This document shows positions 10,101-18,160 of a stretch of 64,000 bases of DNA, piece after piece (position 1 is the stretch's first letter; each line of letters opens with the position of its first letter). The notes under the pieces were generated by a model that saw nothing but the letters and a program-made list of their open reading frames with translations, was not told the origin of the DNA and did not search any database. The stretch spans positions 248,001 through 312,000 of the forward strand of contig CANNER010000004.1 in NCBI GenBank assembly GCA_947503715.1, given 5' to 3'. The position numbers were made by a program, and so were the translations under genes. This stretch comes from an uncultured Caulobacterales bacterium. Lineage in GTDB: Bacteria > Pseudomonadota > Alphaproteobacteria > Caulobacterales > Maricaulaceae.

Positions 10101-10506
10101 CCGCACCGGATGTTTGTTGGCCTGTGACGATCATAATGTCTTCGACCTGTGGCGCGAGGGACAATCTGATATTGTTGGACGATGGCGTCAGGCGGATATT
10201 TTCCTCGATGAGGTTACCGGCTGCGGAGGAAACTGTGATTGTGTAGGGGCCACCAACGCGAAGACCGGAGGCAAAGAAAACACCGTTGCCGGATGTTGTT
10301 GCCGTCCGGGCGGAACCCGTTGGGCCGTATACGATTGTGATATTGGCATTTGAAACGGCATTGCCATTCGCATCTGTCACAGTGCCGGAAATGGCAGAGG
10401 ATGTCAGTTGAGCATGAGCGACGCCGGATGTGGCAGCCATGGTCAGGGCGAGGGCCGAAGCCGACATAATGGCGCGATAGCCAAAGGATGTGATAATCTT
10501 ATTCAT
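7189..10506 (-). CDS. TonB-dependent receptor, Oar-like, with N-terminal carboxypeptidase-regulatory-like domain
   Basis: Large outer-membrane receptor of 1105 residues. A signal peptide ends near 'GVAHAQL' (about residue 33). An Ig-like carboxypeptidase regulatory domain follows ('SAISGTVTDANGNAVSNANI', to about 120), then a TonB-box-like 'DIMIVTG', a plug domain ('GLINVVTKSGTNDFDG') and a long beta-barrel ending in 'VGLRYTF' with the usual C-terminal phenylalanine. Oar-type proteins are usually linked to peptide or protein traffic. Here both neighbours handle nucleosides, so the cargo may be nucleosides, nucleotides or nucleic-acid fragments (inference). The start ATG 10506 leads directly into the signal peptide. 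The 5' region is AT-rich and shared with the divergent kinase gene. Confidence 0.92.
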   Translation of the reverse strand: MNKIITSFGYRAIMSASALALTMAATSGVAHAQLTSSAISGTVTDANGNAVSNANITIVYGPTGSARTATTSGNGVFFASGLRVGGPYTITVSSAAGNLIEENIRLTPSSNNIRLSLAPQVEDIMIVTGQQTSGADIGDGVGTAFSEDDILNNASTNRDLIGTLVRDPLSNSSGEGILSIAGANPRFTGLAIDGSLQGDDFGLSSSAYATQRSPISLDAIESASVVASEYDPAVSGFTGGLINVVTKSGTNDFDGSLYYYRQQDNYFGDRAFNQDITVADFKEEEYGFSLGGPIVKDKLFFFVNYDKFETGSARDFTESDRNNDVNPAIFDGINQLVLDNYGFDLGGRPLTVSLPEETERFLGKIDWEISNNHRASFTYQDTTENGFSGVGGTTFQSAYYQTPQEIKTYTGQLFSDWTDRLSTNFRVNFKENERGQNCLAGDGVGAFDIQLSEADLVGTDFEGFIDDGDGVVDTRDSLFLSGGCDRFRQGNTFADERLQVFGQANYNVGDHSISFGAEFQNYNLDNLFAQRSVGLFRYDTIEDLANQTADRVQVQLPDTGNREDIRAVWGFDTLALFVGDSWQISPTFRLDAGLRYETIMQDDEPQERSFFNDRFGFSNSENLDGLDVLMPRASFNWQPLENTSITGGFGLFGGGAPQVWVSNAFTPPVFFEQAFDVENANPANGTPQELLNSITANDANAPGPIDVISPDFETPTDWKASIRIDQNFDAKIGGLDLGSDWRLSLQALYAATNNGFRWENLSQTQLSDALPVGTAPDGRPIYADLDALDINNAIALTNFDQGESLTLSASLSKAWDNGLSMDLSYTNQDVETVTEGGSSRGVSNFRGIFDIDRNNPSAGRSPFETEHAFKINLNYEDEIIGDLTTRMNLFGQITSGEPFSYTFSTDRNNALFGRSGDGESPFDNDLLYVPTISGGAINDPLVVVGSDFQEQEFIDYVNDQGLDTGTTLDRHSDSSAWNRRFDFRFAQELPFINDKLEKFVGENSLQFELDIFNVANLIDSDWGKQRSGAGFDAINLVEADLVTAADVAANGVDGASALTGDDARTACVSATDCVYRFNQLDTDPISFQNNIASVYQIRVGLRYTF

Positions 10507-10782
10507 GATTAAGACTCGGAAAGGTTGGTTAGAATTGGGGGCCCTTTATGGGCAGAAGTTAACGATTTTGTGACAAGACTGTGAGTCTTTCAGTCGCGCA
10601 AGGGGACGATTCCCATGACTCCCCCTCCATAGGAGGTGGTTTCGCGCCCGAAACATAGTTTAAAATATTGTTTTTAAAGAACTTTATATCAAAATCGGAT
10701 GTTAACAGTGATTCACATAAACCTTCTGATAACTTACAAATAGACCTATATTTCATCGCAGGTGTCACCTATTTGTCACGCT
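10507..10782. promoter_or_regulatory. Divergent intergenic region between receptor and uridine-kinase-like gene
   Basis: No gene is seen. The region holds a perfect small hairpin CCTCC-ATA-GGAGG (10624-10636) and an AT-rich block (about 10660-10700) suited to promoters in both directions. No recognisable riboswitch motif was found. Confidence 0.4.
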
Positions 10783-11421
10783 ATGTTGAAATTGGACCCC
10801 ATTCCTGAAACGCCCCTGATTCTCGCTATTGCGGGGGGGAGTTGTTCGGGCAAGTCCACGCTGGCGGCCTATTTGCGGGACTATATTGGTGCGGATAATT
10901 GCCGCCTGGTGCGCCAAGACGATTATTACCACGATATTCGCGAACGGGGCGGATCCCCCATGGTGAACTTTGATGTGCCGGAAGCCCTGGATTTTGACCT
11001 TCTGCGCGACAATCTCCTCGCGTTTAAGCGCGGCGAGTCCGTCGCCCTGCCCAGCTATGATTTCACAACACATCAAAGACGCACACCAACAGAACCGCGA
11101 ACGCCACGACCTGTCATCATTATAGAAGGTATATTATTACTGGATCAGCCCGACCTTCGTGAAGTCTTCGATCACAGCGTCTACATGCGCTGTGCCCCGG
11201 AACTTCGCCTCTCCCGCCGGCTCGAGCGCGACACGACGGAACGTGGCCGCACACGGGAAGATGTCCTGCGCCAATTTCACGGGCAGGTCGAACCCGCGCA
11301 CCAAGCCTATGTCAGCCCGTCACAGGTCCATGCCGATCTGGCCATCGACCAAACGGAATATATCAGTGATATGACAGGCGTGGTGGAATCCGTCGTGGCG
11401 CTCGTCAATAAAGGCTCCTAA
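10783..11421 (+). CDS. udk: Uridine kinase-like P-loop NTPase
   Basis: Predicted to phosphorylate uridine/cytidine to UMP/CMP. The 212-residue product has a Walker A 'GGSCSGKS' at residues 18-25, 'RQDDYYHD' (nucleoside-binding acidic/tyrosine region), 'NFDVPEALDFDLL', 'IIEGILLL' and a lid-like 'RRLERDTTERGR'. This is the uridine kinase/phosphoribulokinase layout. The start is uncertain: GTG 10762 would add seven residues, while ATG 10783 was chosen because the core begins soon after. No strong Shine-Dalgarno is seen for either. It is divergent from the receptor gene and followed after 32 bp by a second nucleoside transporter, which fits phosphorylation trapping of imported nucleosides. Confidence 0.85.
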   Translation: MLKLDPIPETPLILAIAGGSCSGKSTLAAYLRDYIGADNCRLVRQDDYYHDIRERGGSPMVNFDVPEALDFDLLRDNLLAFKRGESVALPSYDFTTHQRRTPTEPRTPRPVIIIEGILLLDQPDLREVFDHSVYMRCAPELRLSRRLERDTTERGRTREDVLRQFHGQVEPAHQAYVSPSQVHADLAIDQTEYISDMTGVVESVVALVNKGS

Positions 11422-11453
11422 GGACAAAGTTGGATTTTTCGGGGAACCCTCAC

Positions 11454-12695
11454 ATGGACCATCGCGCTTTCGGCCTTGTCGGCATCGCCCTTATATTGCT
11501 CGTCGCTTGGTTGGCCTCTGAAAACCGTCGCGCGATTCGCCTGCGCACTGTCGGCGTTTGTTTTGCCCTGCAGGTCGCAATTGCGGTACTCGTACTCTAC
11601 GTCCCTGCCGGGAAAACCGCTCTGGCGTTTCTCGCGACAAAGGCGACGACACTGCTCTCTTATGCGAATTTCGGGATCGAGTTTATCTTCGGGAACCTCG
11701 CGACGGGCGTGGACGGGTTTTCTTTCCTCGTGCGCGTGCTGCCCGTTATCATCTTCTTCGCCTCATTGATGGAGATACTCTATCACCTGAAAGTCATGCA
11801 ATTCATCGTGCGCTATCTGGGTTCGGGCATTCGCAAGCTGACCGATACGCGCCCCGTCGAAAGCCTGAATGTCATCGCCAATGTTTTTGTCGGGCAAACG
11901 GAAGCGCCGCTCTCACTCAAACCTTATCTGCCCGGTATTTCAAAGCCGGAGCTCTTTACAATCATGGTCTCGGGACTCGCCTCGATCTCCGGCACTGTGC
12001 TGGCGGGCTATATTCAGCTCGGTATCCCGCCTGAATATCTCATCGCGGCCTGTTTCATGTCCGCACCTGCCGGATTGTTGATGGCGAAGATCATCATGCC
12101 TGATGTGAATGCCGGCACGAAAGCGGAAAAGAAAGCCGCCGCAAAAGCAACTTACGCAATGGGCGATGACCGCAAACATGCCAATGTTATTATGGCCGCC
12201 GCGGTCGGCGCACAGAACGGTGTCACATTGGCCGTTGCGATTGGCGCCATGTTGATTGCCTTCGTCTCTCTTATCGCTCTGACAAACGGGTTGCTGGGCT
12301 GGGCCGGGGGATGGTTCGGGATGGATGACCTGACATTGCAGATGATTTTGGGGTGGATCTTCTCTCCCATCATGTGGGCGATCGGCGTGCCGTGGTCAGA
12401 AGCCCAGGTCGCGGGTGGCATATTTGGCGAAAAACTCGTGCTGAACGAGTTCATTGCCTATCTCTCGCTCGTCAATATTCAGGGTGACCTGTCCCCGCGC
12501 ACCTCTGTCATTCTAACGTTTGCGCTCTGTGGCTTTGCCAATCTAAGTTCCATCGCCATTCTCTTGGGCGGTTTGGGTGCTCTCATCCCTGACCGGATGC
12601 CGGATATGGCAAAGATGGGTGTTAAAGCCGTCTTTGCGGCCAGCTTGGCAAACCTGATGAGTGCCGCGCTGGCCGGATTATTAGTGGCGGTCTAG
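11454..12695 (+). CDS. Concentrative nucleoside transporter (CNT/NupC family), copy 2
   Basis: Inner-membrane nucleoside importer of 413 residues with CNT motifs 'GQTEAPL', 'GEKLVLNEF' and 'LCGFANLSSIAIL'. ATG 11454 gives an N-terminus that enters the first membrane helix directly. An in-frame TTG at 11430 with AAGGAC upstream is an alternative start. It lies 32 bp after the kinase gene, probably in one transcript. The stop codon overlaps the stop of the convergent 12692-13120 gene in a CTAG palindrome. The motif-I residue differs from copy 1 (Q versus M-A in the G..EAPL loop), a hint at different nucleoside selectivity (inference). Confidence 0.95.
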   Translation: MDHRAFGLVGIALILLVAWLASENRRAIRLRTVGVCFALQVAIAVLVLYVPAGKTALAFLATKATTLLSYANFGIEFIFGNLATGVDGFSFLVRVLPVIIFFASLMEILYHLKVMQFIVRYLGSGIRKLTDTRPVESLNVIANVFVGQTEAPLSLKPYLPGISKPELFTIMVSGLASISGTVLAGYIQLGIPPEYLIAACFMSAPAGLLMAKIIMPDVNAGTKAEKKAAAKATYAMGDDRKHANVIMAAAVGAQNGVTLAVAIGAMLIAFVSLIALTNGLLGWAGGWFGMDDLTLQMILGWIFSPIMWAIGVPWSEAQVAGGIFGEKLVLNEFIAYLSLVNIQGDLSPRTSVILTFALCGFANLSSIAILLGGLGALIPDRMPDMAKMGVKAVFAASLANLMSAALAGLLVAV

Positions 12696-13120
12696 TCTTC
12701 TTCCGTCGCGTCTCGATCAATCACGAGCGGGATTCCATCGACCACGCGGATAGCGCCGCTTTCGACCTTCATTTCGTAACGCGGTTTATTCATGTCGGCC
12801 TCTGATTGACCGAATGAGGGACGTGACCGACGTGGTGTCTCCAGTCGCTTATTCGTTGTGCCACTAATCCGCCAGCGATAGGTCCCATCGGGTAACGTGC
12901 TCAACCCTTCCATCAAATTGACCGAAAGCGAGCCGGTCCCGCGTGGAACCCGAACGGCATAGCCATCAGGCCCCGTTACGGTCAGAGATATATTTTTAAG
13001 ACCGGGCGTTGGCGTCACACGCAGCGTTCCACCACTAATATAGGCATCCGCCGCTAAGACAGGCGAAGCTGACATGGCCGCTAGAGCGAGTCCGGTCAGA
13101 ATAATTTTCGTTTTCGACAT
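12692..13120 (-). CDS. Secreted hypothetical protein, 142 aa
   Basis: Not recognised. A signal peptide is clear: 'MSKTKIILTGLALAAMSASPVLA' with probable cleavage before ADAYISGG. The mature part (about 119 residues) looks beta-rich ('GLKNISLTVTGPDGYAVRVPRG', 'LPDGTYRWRISG'), like a small Ig-type fold, and ends in a charged tail (DRDATEED). It starts 9 bp after the stop of the fibre-like protein at 13130-14431, so both are almost certainly one operon and may form a surface complex (inference). Confidence 0.8.
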   Translation of the reverse strand: MSKTKIILTGLALAAMSASPVLAADAYISGGTLRVTPTPGLKNISLTVTGPDGYAVRVPRGTGSLSVNLMEGLSTLPDGTYRWRISGTTNKRLETPRRSRPSFGQSEADMNKPRYEMKVESGAIRVVDGIPLVIDRDATEED

Positions 13121-13129
13121 GAGACTCTC

Positions 13130-14431
13130 CTATTGTCCGACTTTGGCTTCGAGCGCTTCCAAACGCGCAGCCAGAGCTTTCTTCTCTTCGTTTAATTCCG
13201 CGATATATATGTGGGCTTTTTCCAACTCATTGAGCATGGTCAGCATTTTCTGCGTGATATCTATTTGGCCGGACTCCGTCGGCCCGACGGTGGGCAGGTG
13301 CTTCTTTTCGAACATTTCAGCGGCATGTTCCTCAATGCTCGGAAGATCGTAATCTGCATCAAAAACAGCATCACAGCCCATAGAACACGACCCTGTTGTC
13401 ACGACTTTGCCATTAATAAACAGACCGGCCCCGTCCGGATCATTTGTAATCGAACTGCGGAAGATAAAATCTGCTGCCCCCGTCGTGCGGCGGTCATCAA
13501 TGGCGAAATCACCATCCGATCCACGCGTTTCCATATCCCAGCGCGCGCCACGCGTCGGATTGAAGATCGAAATCGCGGTACTGCCATTCACTTGATCGGA
13601 CGGCCCCGTGAAGATGAAATCCCCGCCCGGCGTATCGGCATCATTAATCGCGAACTCACCATCCGCCTTGCGCATGACGAATTCCCAACGTCCGTCGCCG
13701 GCGCCGCCGACGCCGATATTTTCCAGCATGAAGGATGTGCTCTCACCGGAATTACCGCGAACATGGACGGACTCTTCGGGATTTTGAAGACCAAATCCGA
13801 CGCGACTCTCCTCATCAATTACGAATGAATATGTCCGCATATCTTCATCAAAAAGAAAGGTTGGAATCGTGATAAAACCTGCGTCGCGGGTTAAATTTGA
13901 AAGCCCTACCCCGGTAGGCCCCGCAAAAAAGCTCCATTCCTGCGCCCCAAAACCTGTATCCGGTGCGTCAAAAACAATGCCCGGAAAATCATCGACAATA
14001 TGAAGAGCGCTTGTAGGCGTATCCGTTCCCAGACCAATTCGCCCGTCCTCATCAATAAAGAGCGCATCCTGCCGTGCCCCCGCCGAAACTGTAAAAGGTG
14101 TCAAACCTGCGGTAATATCCATAATTGAAAAATATTCATCAGTGCCGGCGGCTCCACCTGAATCATTAATCATGATCGCAAAGTCGTTGTCAGGGAAACT
14201 ACTCGTTGAACTATCATCAAAAATTATTCCCGTATTACTCCACCGGAGTGTCAGAGGCTCTTGTGAAAAACTGGGCAACGTATCGCACGCATTCCCAATA
14301 CACGCTCGCGCGTCAATGATACCATTCGTATCATGAAACACTGCCTGTGCGGCCGCCGTGCATGGTAACGCACCCAAACCAGTTAGACAGACAGCCGTTA
14401 AAAAGTGATATTTTAGTTTATTTCGCATCAT
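13130..14431 (-). CDS. Secreted fibre-like protein with C-terminal coiled coil
   Basis: Exported 433-residue protein of unknown role. After a signal peptide (cleavage near 'CTAAAQA') it has repeated 'G[FL]GT/LQ.P..[AS][LV]H[IV]' units ('IGLGTDTPTSALHIVDD', 'VGFGLQNPEESVHVRG') resembling trimeric phage-tail or surface-fibre repeats. A region 'YDLPSIEEHAAEMFEKKHLPTVGP' follows, and the C-terminus is a heptad coiled coil of about 45 residues ('MLNELEKAHIYIAELNEEKK'). The C-terminal architecture resembles intramolecular-chaperone tails but lacks an evident serine/lysine autoprotease signature. A single CxxxC ('CSMGC') and an early cysteine pair could form disulfides. The small secreted protein follows in the same operon. 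Confidence 0.8.
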   Translation of the reverse strand: MMRNKLKYHFLTAVCLTGLGALPCTAAAQAVFHDTNGIIDARACIGNACDTLPSFSQEPLTLRWSNTGIIFDDSSTSSFPDNDFAIMINDSGGAAGTDEYFSIMDITAGLTPFTVSAGARQDALFIDEDGRIGLGTDTPTSALHIVDDFPGIVFDAPDTGFGAQEWSFFAGPTGVGLSNLTRDAGFITIPTFLFDEDMRTYSFVIDEESRVGFGLQNPEESVHVRGNSGESTSFMLENIGVGGAGDGRWEFVMRKADGEFAINDADTPGGDFIFTGPSDQVNGSTAISIFNPTRGARWDMETRGSDGDFAIDDRRTTGAADFIFRSSITNDPDGAGLFINGKVVTTGSCSMGCDAVFDADYDLPSIEEHAAEMFEKKHLPTVGPTESGQIDITQKMLTMLNELEKAHIYIAELNEEKKALAARLEALEAKVGQ

Positions 14432-14643
14432 GGGCTCCCATACCGATTAATCGGACCGGAGAGCCGTTTGAGTATTTACTCATGACCGCCCCGGTCACAA
14501 ATTAGACCGCAGGCATTATATTAAGGTTAGATATCGCGCCCCGATCTCTGTCACGACCATAGAGCGTGCGTTAACAAAACGTCAAGGCATGGGTGAGCGC
14601 AGTTTGATTGAAGATAAATTCACACAATTGATAATAAATCGTA

Positions 14644-15717
14644 TCAGATGATCCGGTTCACATGCCCCATCTTCCGATCCGCGCGAATTTCCCGCTTTCC
14701 ATAAAGGTGGATGTGCGTGCCGGGTTCTGCGGCGAGTGTTTGCCACGTTTCAACATCCGTCCCGATCAGGTTCGTCATCACCACGCCCTGTTTCGGTGTT
14801 ACCTCACCCAGCGGCCAGCCCGCGACGGCGCGAATATGTTGTTCAAACTGGTCTGTGCAGCCCGCATTTTGCGTCCAGTGACCGGAATTATGAACACGCG
14901 GCGCGATCTCATTCACGATGAGGGCCCCATCTGCCATTTGGAAAAATTCGACGCCCATGACACCGACATAATCCAGATGATCGAGAATTCGCGCGGCAAT
15001 CGATTGCGCTGTGCCGTTATCATTTGAGGCCGGAGCGCTGCTGGTATGTAAGATGTGATTACGGTGGACATTTTCAGTCAGGGGATAGGCGGCGACTTGC
15101 CCGTCCAACCCGCGTGCCGCCACGACCGAAACTTCACGTTCAAACGGCACAAAGGCTTCGAGAATACAGGGCAGTGGTGCGACGACTTCCCAGGCTTGAT
15201 CGACCTCGGATTCGGTCTTGATAATAACCTGTCCCTTGCCGTCATAGCCGAAACGGCGTGTTTTCAAAACGGCAGGCAGGCCCAAGCGTTTCACCGCACG
15301 GCGCAGATCATGCACGCTGGTAATGTCTTCAAATCCCGCAACGTCCACGCCGACCTGCGCCCGCAAAAAAGATTTCTCGACAAGGCGGTCCTGACTGACA
15401 TCCAATGCCCTTGCCCCGGGACGCAGCGGCGCGACAGATGCGGCCGCTTTAGCCGTCACGGCCGGGACATTTTCAAATTCATATGTCACGGCATCGCAGG
15501 TCTTGGCAAAGGCCAGAACGGATTTCGCGTCATCATAGGCCCCGACGCTCAATCGCTCGGACACACTTGCGGCGGGACAATCAGAGGTCGGAGAATAGAT
15601 GTGCGCGTTCAGGCCGAGCCGGGACGCCGCGACCGAGAGCATGCGGGCCAATTGACCACCGCCCAAAATTCCAACCGTATCGCCCGGTTTCAGGATTGTT
15701 TGCGCTCCGCGTTCCAT
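14644..15717 (-). CDS. purK: 5-(carboxyamino)imidazole ribonucleotide synthase
   Basis: ATP-grasp enzyme that carboxylates aminoimidazole ribonucleotide with bicarbonate in de novo purine synthesis. The 357-residue protein has 'GILGGGQLARML' near the N-terminus, 'VLKTRRFGYDGKGQ' (ATP-grasp), 'EAFVPFEREVSV' and 'NEIAPRVHNSGHWT' (metal and nucleotide binding). It lies 6 bp downstream of purE in the classical purEK arrangement; the two enzymes act in sequence. Confidence 0.97.
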   Translation of the reverse strand: MERGAQTILKPGDTVGILGGGQLARMLSVAASRLGLNAHIYSPTSDCPAASVSERLSVGAYDDAKSVLAFAKTCDAVTYEFENVPAVTAKAAASVAPLRPGARALDVSQDRLVEKSFLRAQVGVDVAGFEDITSVHDLRRAVKRLGLPAVLKTRRFGYDGKGQVIIKTESEVDQAWEVVAPLPCILEAFVPFEREVSVVAARGLDGQVAAYPLTENVHRNHILHTSSAPASNDNGTAQSIAARILDHLDYVGVMGVEFFQMADGALIVNEIAPRVHNSGHWTQNAGCTDQFEQHIRAVAGWPLGEVTPKQGVVMTNLIGTDVETWQTLAAEPGTHIHLYGKREIRADRKMGHVNRII

Positions 15718-15723
15718 GTCTAT

Positions 15724-16206
15724 TTATCCCTTTGGGTCGTGACCGATGGAGTCAGTCTGCGCCGCTCGCCAATCCTGCAAGCGTGTCGAGAGACCGGAAT
15801 CCGAGAGCGCCAGAATAGATGCGGCCATCAGGCCCGCATTCTTTGCCCCCGCCTTGCCAATCGCGAGCGTGCCGACGGGAATACCACCCGGCATTTGCAC
15901 AATCGACAAAAGGCTGTCGAGGCCCGAAAGCGTCGAGGATTGAACAGGGACCCCGAGCACGGGCAGATGGGTCATGGACGCGCACATACCGGGCAGATGT
16001 GCCGCACCGCCCGCGCCCGCGATAATGACTTTAAATCCTTCAGAGGCGGCTGATTTGGAGAAGTCGACGAGGCGATCCGGCGTACGGTGCGCGGAGATGA
16101 CTTTGGCTTCATAGCTGACGCCCAAATCATCGAGCACAGCCGCCGCATGTTCCATTGTCGGCCAGTCACTGGTCGAACCCATAATGATCGCAATATCAGA
16201 TGCCAT
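15724..16206 (-). CDS. purE: N5-carboxyaminoimidazole ribonucleotide mutase
   Basis: Class I PurE, 160 residues, which moves the carboxyl group from N5-CAIR to C4 to give CAIR. Conserved parts are '[15 protein letters not shown]' at the N-terminus (nucleotide phosphate binding), '[10 protein letters not shown]' (catalytic His) and '[12 protein letters not shown]'. It is the first gene of the purEK pair. The 141 bp region upstream, shared with the divergent GGDEF gene, must carry the promoter. Confidence 0.97.
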   Translation of the reverse strand: MASDIAIIMGSTSDWPTMEHAAAVLDDLGVSYEAKVISAHRTPDRLVDFSKSAASEGFKVIIAGAGGAAHLPGMCASMTHLPVLGVPVQSSTLSGLDSLLSIVQMPGGIPVGTLAIGKAGAKNAGLMAASILALSDSGLSTRLQDWRAAQTDSIGHDPKG

Positions 16207-16347
16207 GATGCCTCCTCACCCCTTACTGGGAAGCCCCGCACCATACTCACCCCACTGCATGCGTCAAACCCGCATTGGCGTTTTCTTAACGGCCCTGACG
16301 ATAAGATTGGGATGAATTGATTCGCTTTTGATAAGATACCCAGTTTT

Positions 16348-16971
16348 ATGAGTTCAAACCGTCTCACACGCGTCCTGCAAGACTCTGCTACGCCCCTGCA
16401 TCAACGCAGTCCGGGCGCGGATGACGCCTTGGTACAAGCCAATGCGGACCTATCGACAGAAATCGCGCGGTTGCGCCTGCGTGTGTTGGAATTGGAGCAA
16501 GCGGCGGATACCGACCCGCTCGTCCCCGTTTATAACCGCCGCGCGTTTTTACGCGAAGTCGGACGCGCGCAAACCGTTATGGAACGGTACAAAATGCTCT
16601 CTACGGTGCTGTTCTTTGATCTGGATGATTTCAAATGCGTGAATGATCGTTTCGGTCACAAGACCGGCGATATCCTGCTCAAGAAAATTGGCACTGTTTT
16701 AAAATCCGGCGTTCGGGATTGTGATATGGTCGCGCGATTGGGCGGCGATGAATTCGGTGTACTCCTGTTCAAAACCGACCTGACGGTCGCAAAATTAAAA
16801 GCCACCGCCCTGTCCTGCCGGATTTCAGAACAGCATGTGATCCTGCCCGAAGGCCGCGTCTCCGTCTCTGCCGCTTGGGGCGTTGCCCCTTGCGAACCGG
16901 GTGATCCCGTCGAACATATCCTCGATCGCGCGGACCGCGCTATGTATATGGCCAAACGCGCGGCGGGCTAA
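16348..16971 (+). CDS. Diguanylate cyclase (GGDEF domain), soluble
   Basis: Predicted c-di-GMP synthase of 207 residues with no membrane segment. The N-terminal 50 residues form a probable coiled coil ('ADLSTEIARLRLRVLELEQA') before the GGDEF domain. The active-site GGDEF is intact at residues 132-136. The inhibitory I-site RxxD is present at 123-126 (RDCD), five residues before it, so product inhibition is expected. 'FFDLDDFK' and 'FGHKTGD' (metal and GTP binding) are also intact. The lack of a sensory domain suggests regulation through the coiled coil or a partner protein. Confidence 0.95.
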   Translation: MSSNRLTRVLQDSATPLHQRSPGADDALVQANADLSTEIARLRLRVLELEQAADTDPLVPVYNRRAFLREVGRAQTVMERYKMLSTVLFFDLDDFKCVNDRFGHKTGDILLKKIGTVLKSGVRDCDMVARLGGDEFGVLLFKTDLTVAKLKATALSCRISEQHVILPEGRVSVSAAWGVAPCEPGDPVEHILDRADRAMYMAKRAAG

Positions 16972-17028
16972 ATCACTCTCGCAAAACCGTGTCTTGAAGT
17001 CGGGCGCGTCCAACGTTTAATCCGCTCC

Positions 17029-18099
17029 ATGACCTATATTCTCTACGCCGCCGCCGTAAGCCTCTTCTCCGGAAAGGCGCGATCTTATCTCCGCTGGAAA
17101 GGTGTCGATTTTCAAGAGATCTCGCCGACACCGGAGGTCATGAAAACCAAACTCCTGCCCGTGATTGGCTGGCCCGTCATTCCGGTTTTGGAAACACCTG
17201 ATGGCGAGCTGATCCAAGACACGGGGGATATCATCGCCCATATTGAGGCGGCCTATGGCGGCCCGTCTGTTTATCCGGACGGTCCCATTCAGCGCTTTGT
17301 CACAGAACTCCTCCATACTTACGCGGACCAATGGTTGACCTTGCCCGCCATGCATTACCGCTGGAATCATAATGAGGCCTGGGTCCTGGAAGAATTCGGC
17401 AAGCTCGCCGCACCCGACGCGGACCGCGAAACACAGATCGCCATCGGGACGAAACGCGGGGCGATGTTTAAAGGCATGGTTCCGATGCTGGGCGTCACCC
17501 CAGACACCGCACCCGCGATTGAAACCAGCTATGAATCGTTTCTCGATGAGTTCTCGGCCCATCTAACAGAGCATGATTTCATTTTCGGCGGGCGGCCAAC
17601 CCTTGCGGATTTCGCGCTTTACGGTCCGCTCTACGCCCATCTCTATCGTGATCCCGCGAGTGGCGCGCTTATGAAATCCCGCGCGCCGTTAGTTGCGAAA
17701 TGGGTCGAGCGTTTGCGGGATGGAAATCATGGTGAAGGGCAATTAATTGCGGATGATATGATTCCTGATACGCTGCTGCCGCTTCTGCGCCGAAACAATA
17801 TTGAACACCTGCCCGTCCTCTCGGCGACCAATGATTTACTCGCTGCATTTAACGGAGATGATCTCCCCCGCGCATTAGGGATGGTACCCTTTGCACTCGG
17901 TCATACGACAGGCCAGACTCTCGCCCGCCCGTTTTCGCTCTTCCGGTTACAGGCCGGTTTAGAAATTTACAAAAGTATGACACCTGATGAAAGAACGAAA
18001 GCGGATGAGGTTTTGGACGCGACGGACGGGCAAATCTTGAAAGACTTCACGATCGCCAAATCACTGATCAGACGGAATTACAAATTGACGCTGGCCTGA
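17029..18099 (+). CDS. Glutathione S-transferase-like protein with C-terminal extension
   Basis: Cytoplasmic 356-residue protein. Residues 1-80 form a thioredoxin-like GST N-domain ('VSLFSGKARSYLRWKG', 'PVIPVLETPDGELIQDT' containing the cis-Pro and the gamma-glutamyl-binding position). Residues 90-230 are an all-helical GST C-domain with 'FIFGGRPTLADFALYGPLYAHL'. About 120 further residues exceed the usual GST length of 200-230. Substrate is unknown. It lies about 60 bp upstream of a beta-class GST; the two may be co-expressed. Confidence 0.85.
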   Translation: MTYILYAAAVSLFSGKARSYLRWKGVDFQEISPTPEVMKTKLLPVIGWPVIPVLETPDGELIQDTGDIIAHIEAAYGGPSVYPDGPIQRFVTELLHTYADQWLTLPAMHYRWNHNEAWVLEEFGKLAAPDADRETQIAIGTKRGAMFKGMVPMLGVTPDTAPAIETSYESFLDEFSAHLTEHDFIFGGRPTLADFALYGPLYAHLYRDPASGALMKSRAPLVAKWVERLRDGNHGEGQLIADDMIPDTLLPLLRRNNIEHLPVLSATNDLLAAFNGDDLPRALGMVPFALGHTTGQTLARPFSLFRLQAGLEIYKSMTPDERTKADEVLDATDGQILKDFTIAKSLIRRNYKLTLA

Positions 18100-18160
18100 A
18101 AGCAGTGGAACGGTCCGGGCAGTTTCGCGTAATCAATATAAGCGAATAGAAAGACCGATC

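Noticed and set aside
10507-10782. Possible riboswitch upstream of the large TonB receptor
   Set aside because: No cobalamin, TPP or other known aptamer core could be found by eye.
13130-14431. Prophage tail-fibre remnant
   Set aside because: No phage genes nearby, the protein has a secretion signal and an intact operon partner.
15055-16053. Plus-strand open frame opposite purK/purE (332 codons)
   Set aside because: Spans two real genes in antisense and has no recognisable domain.
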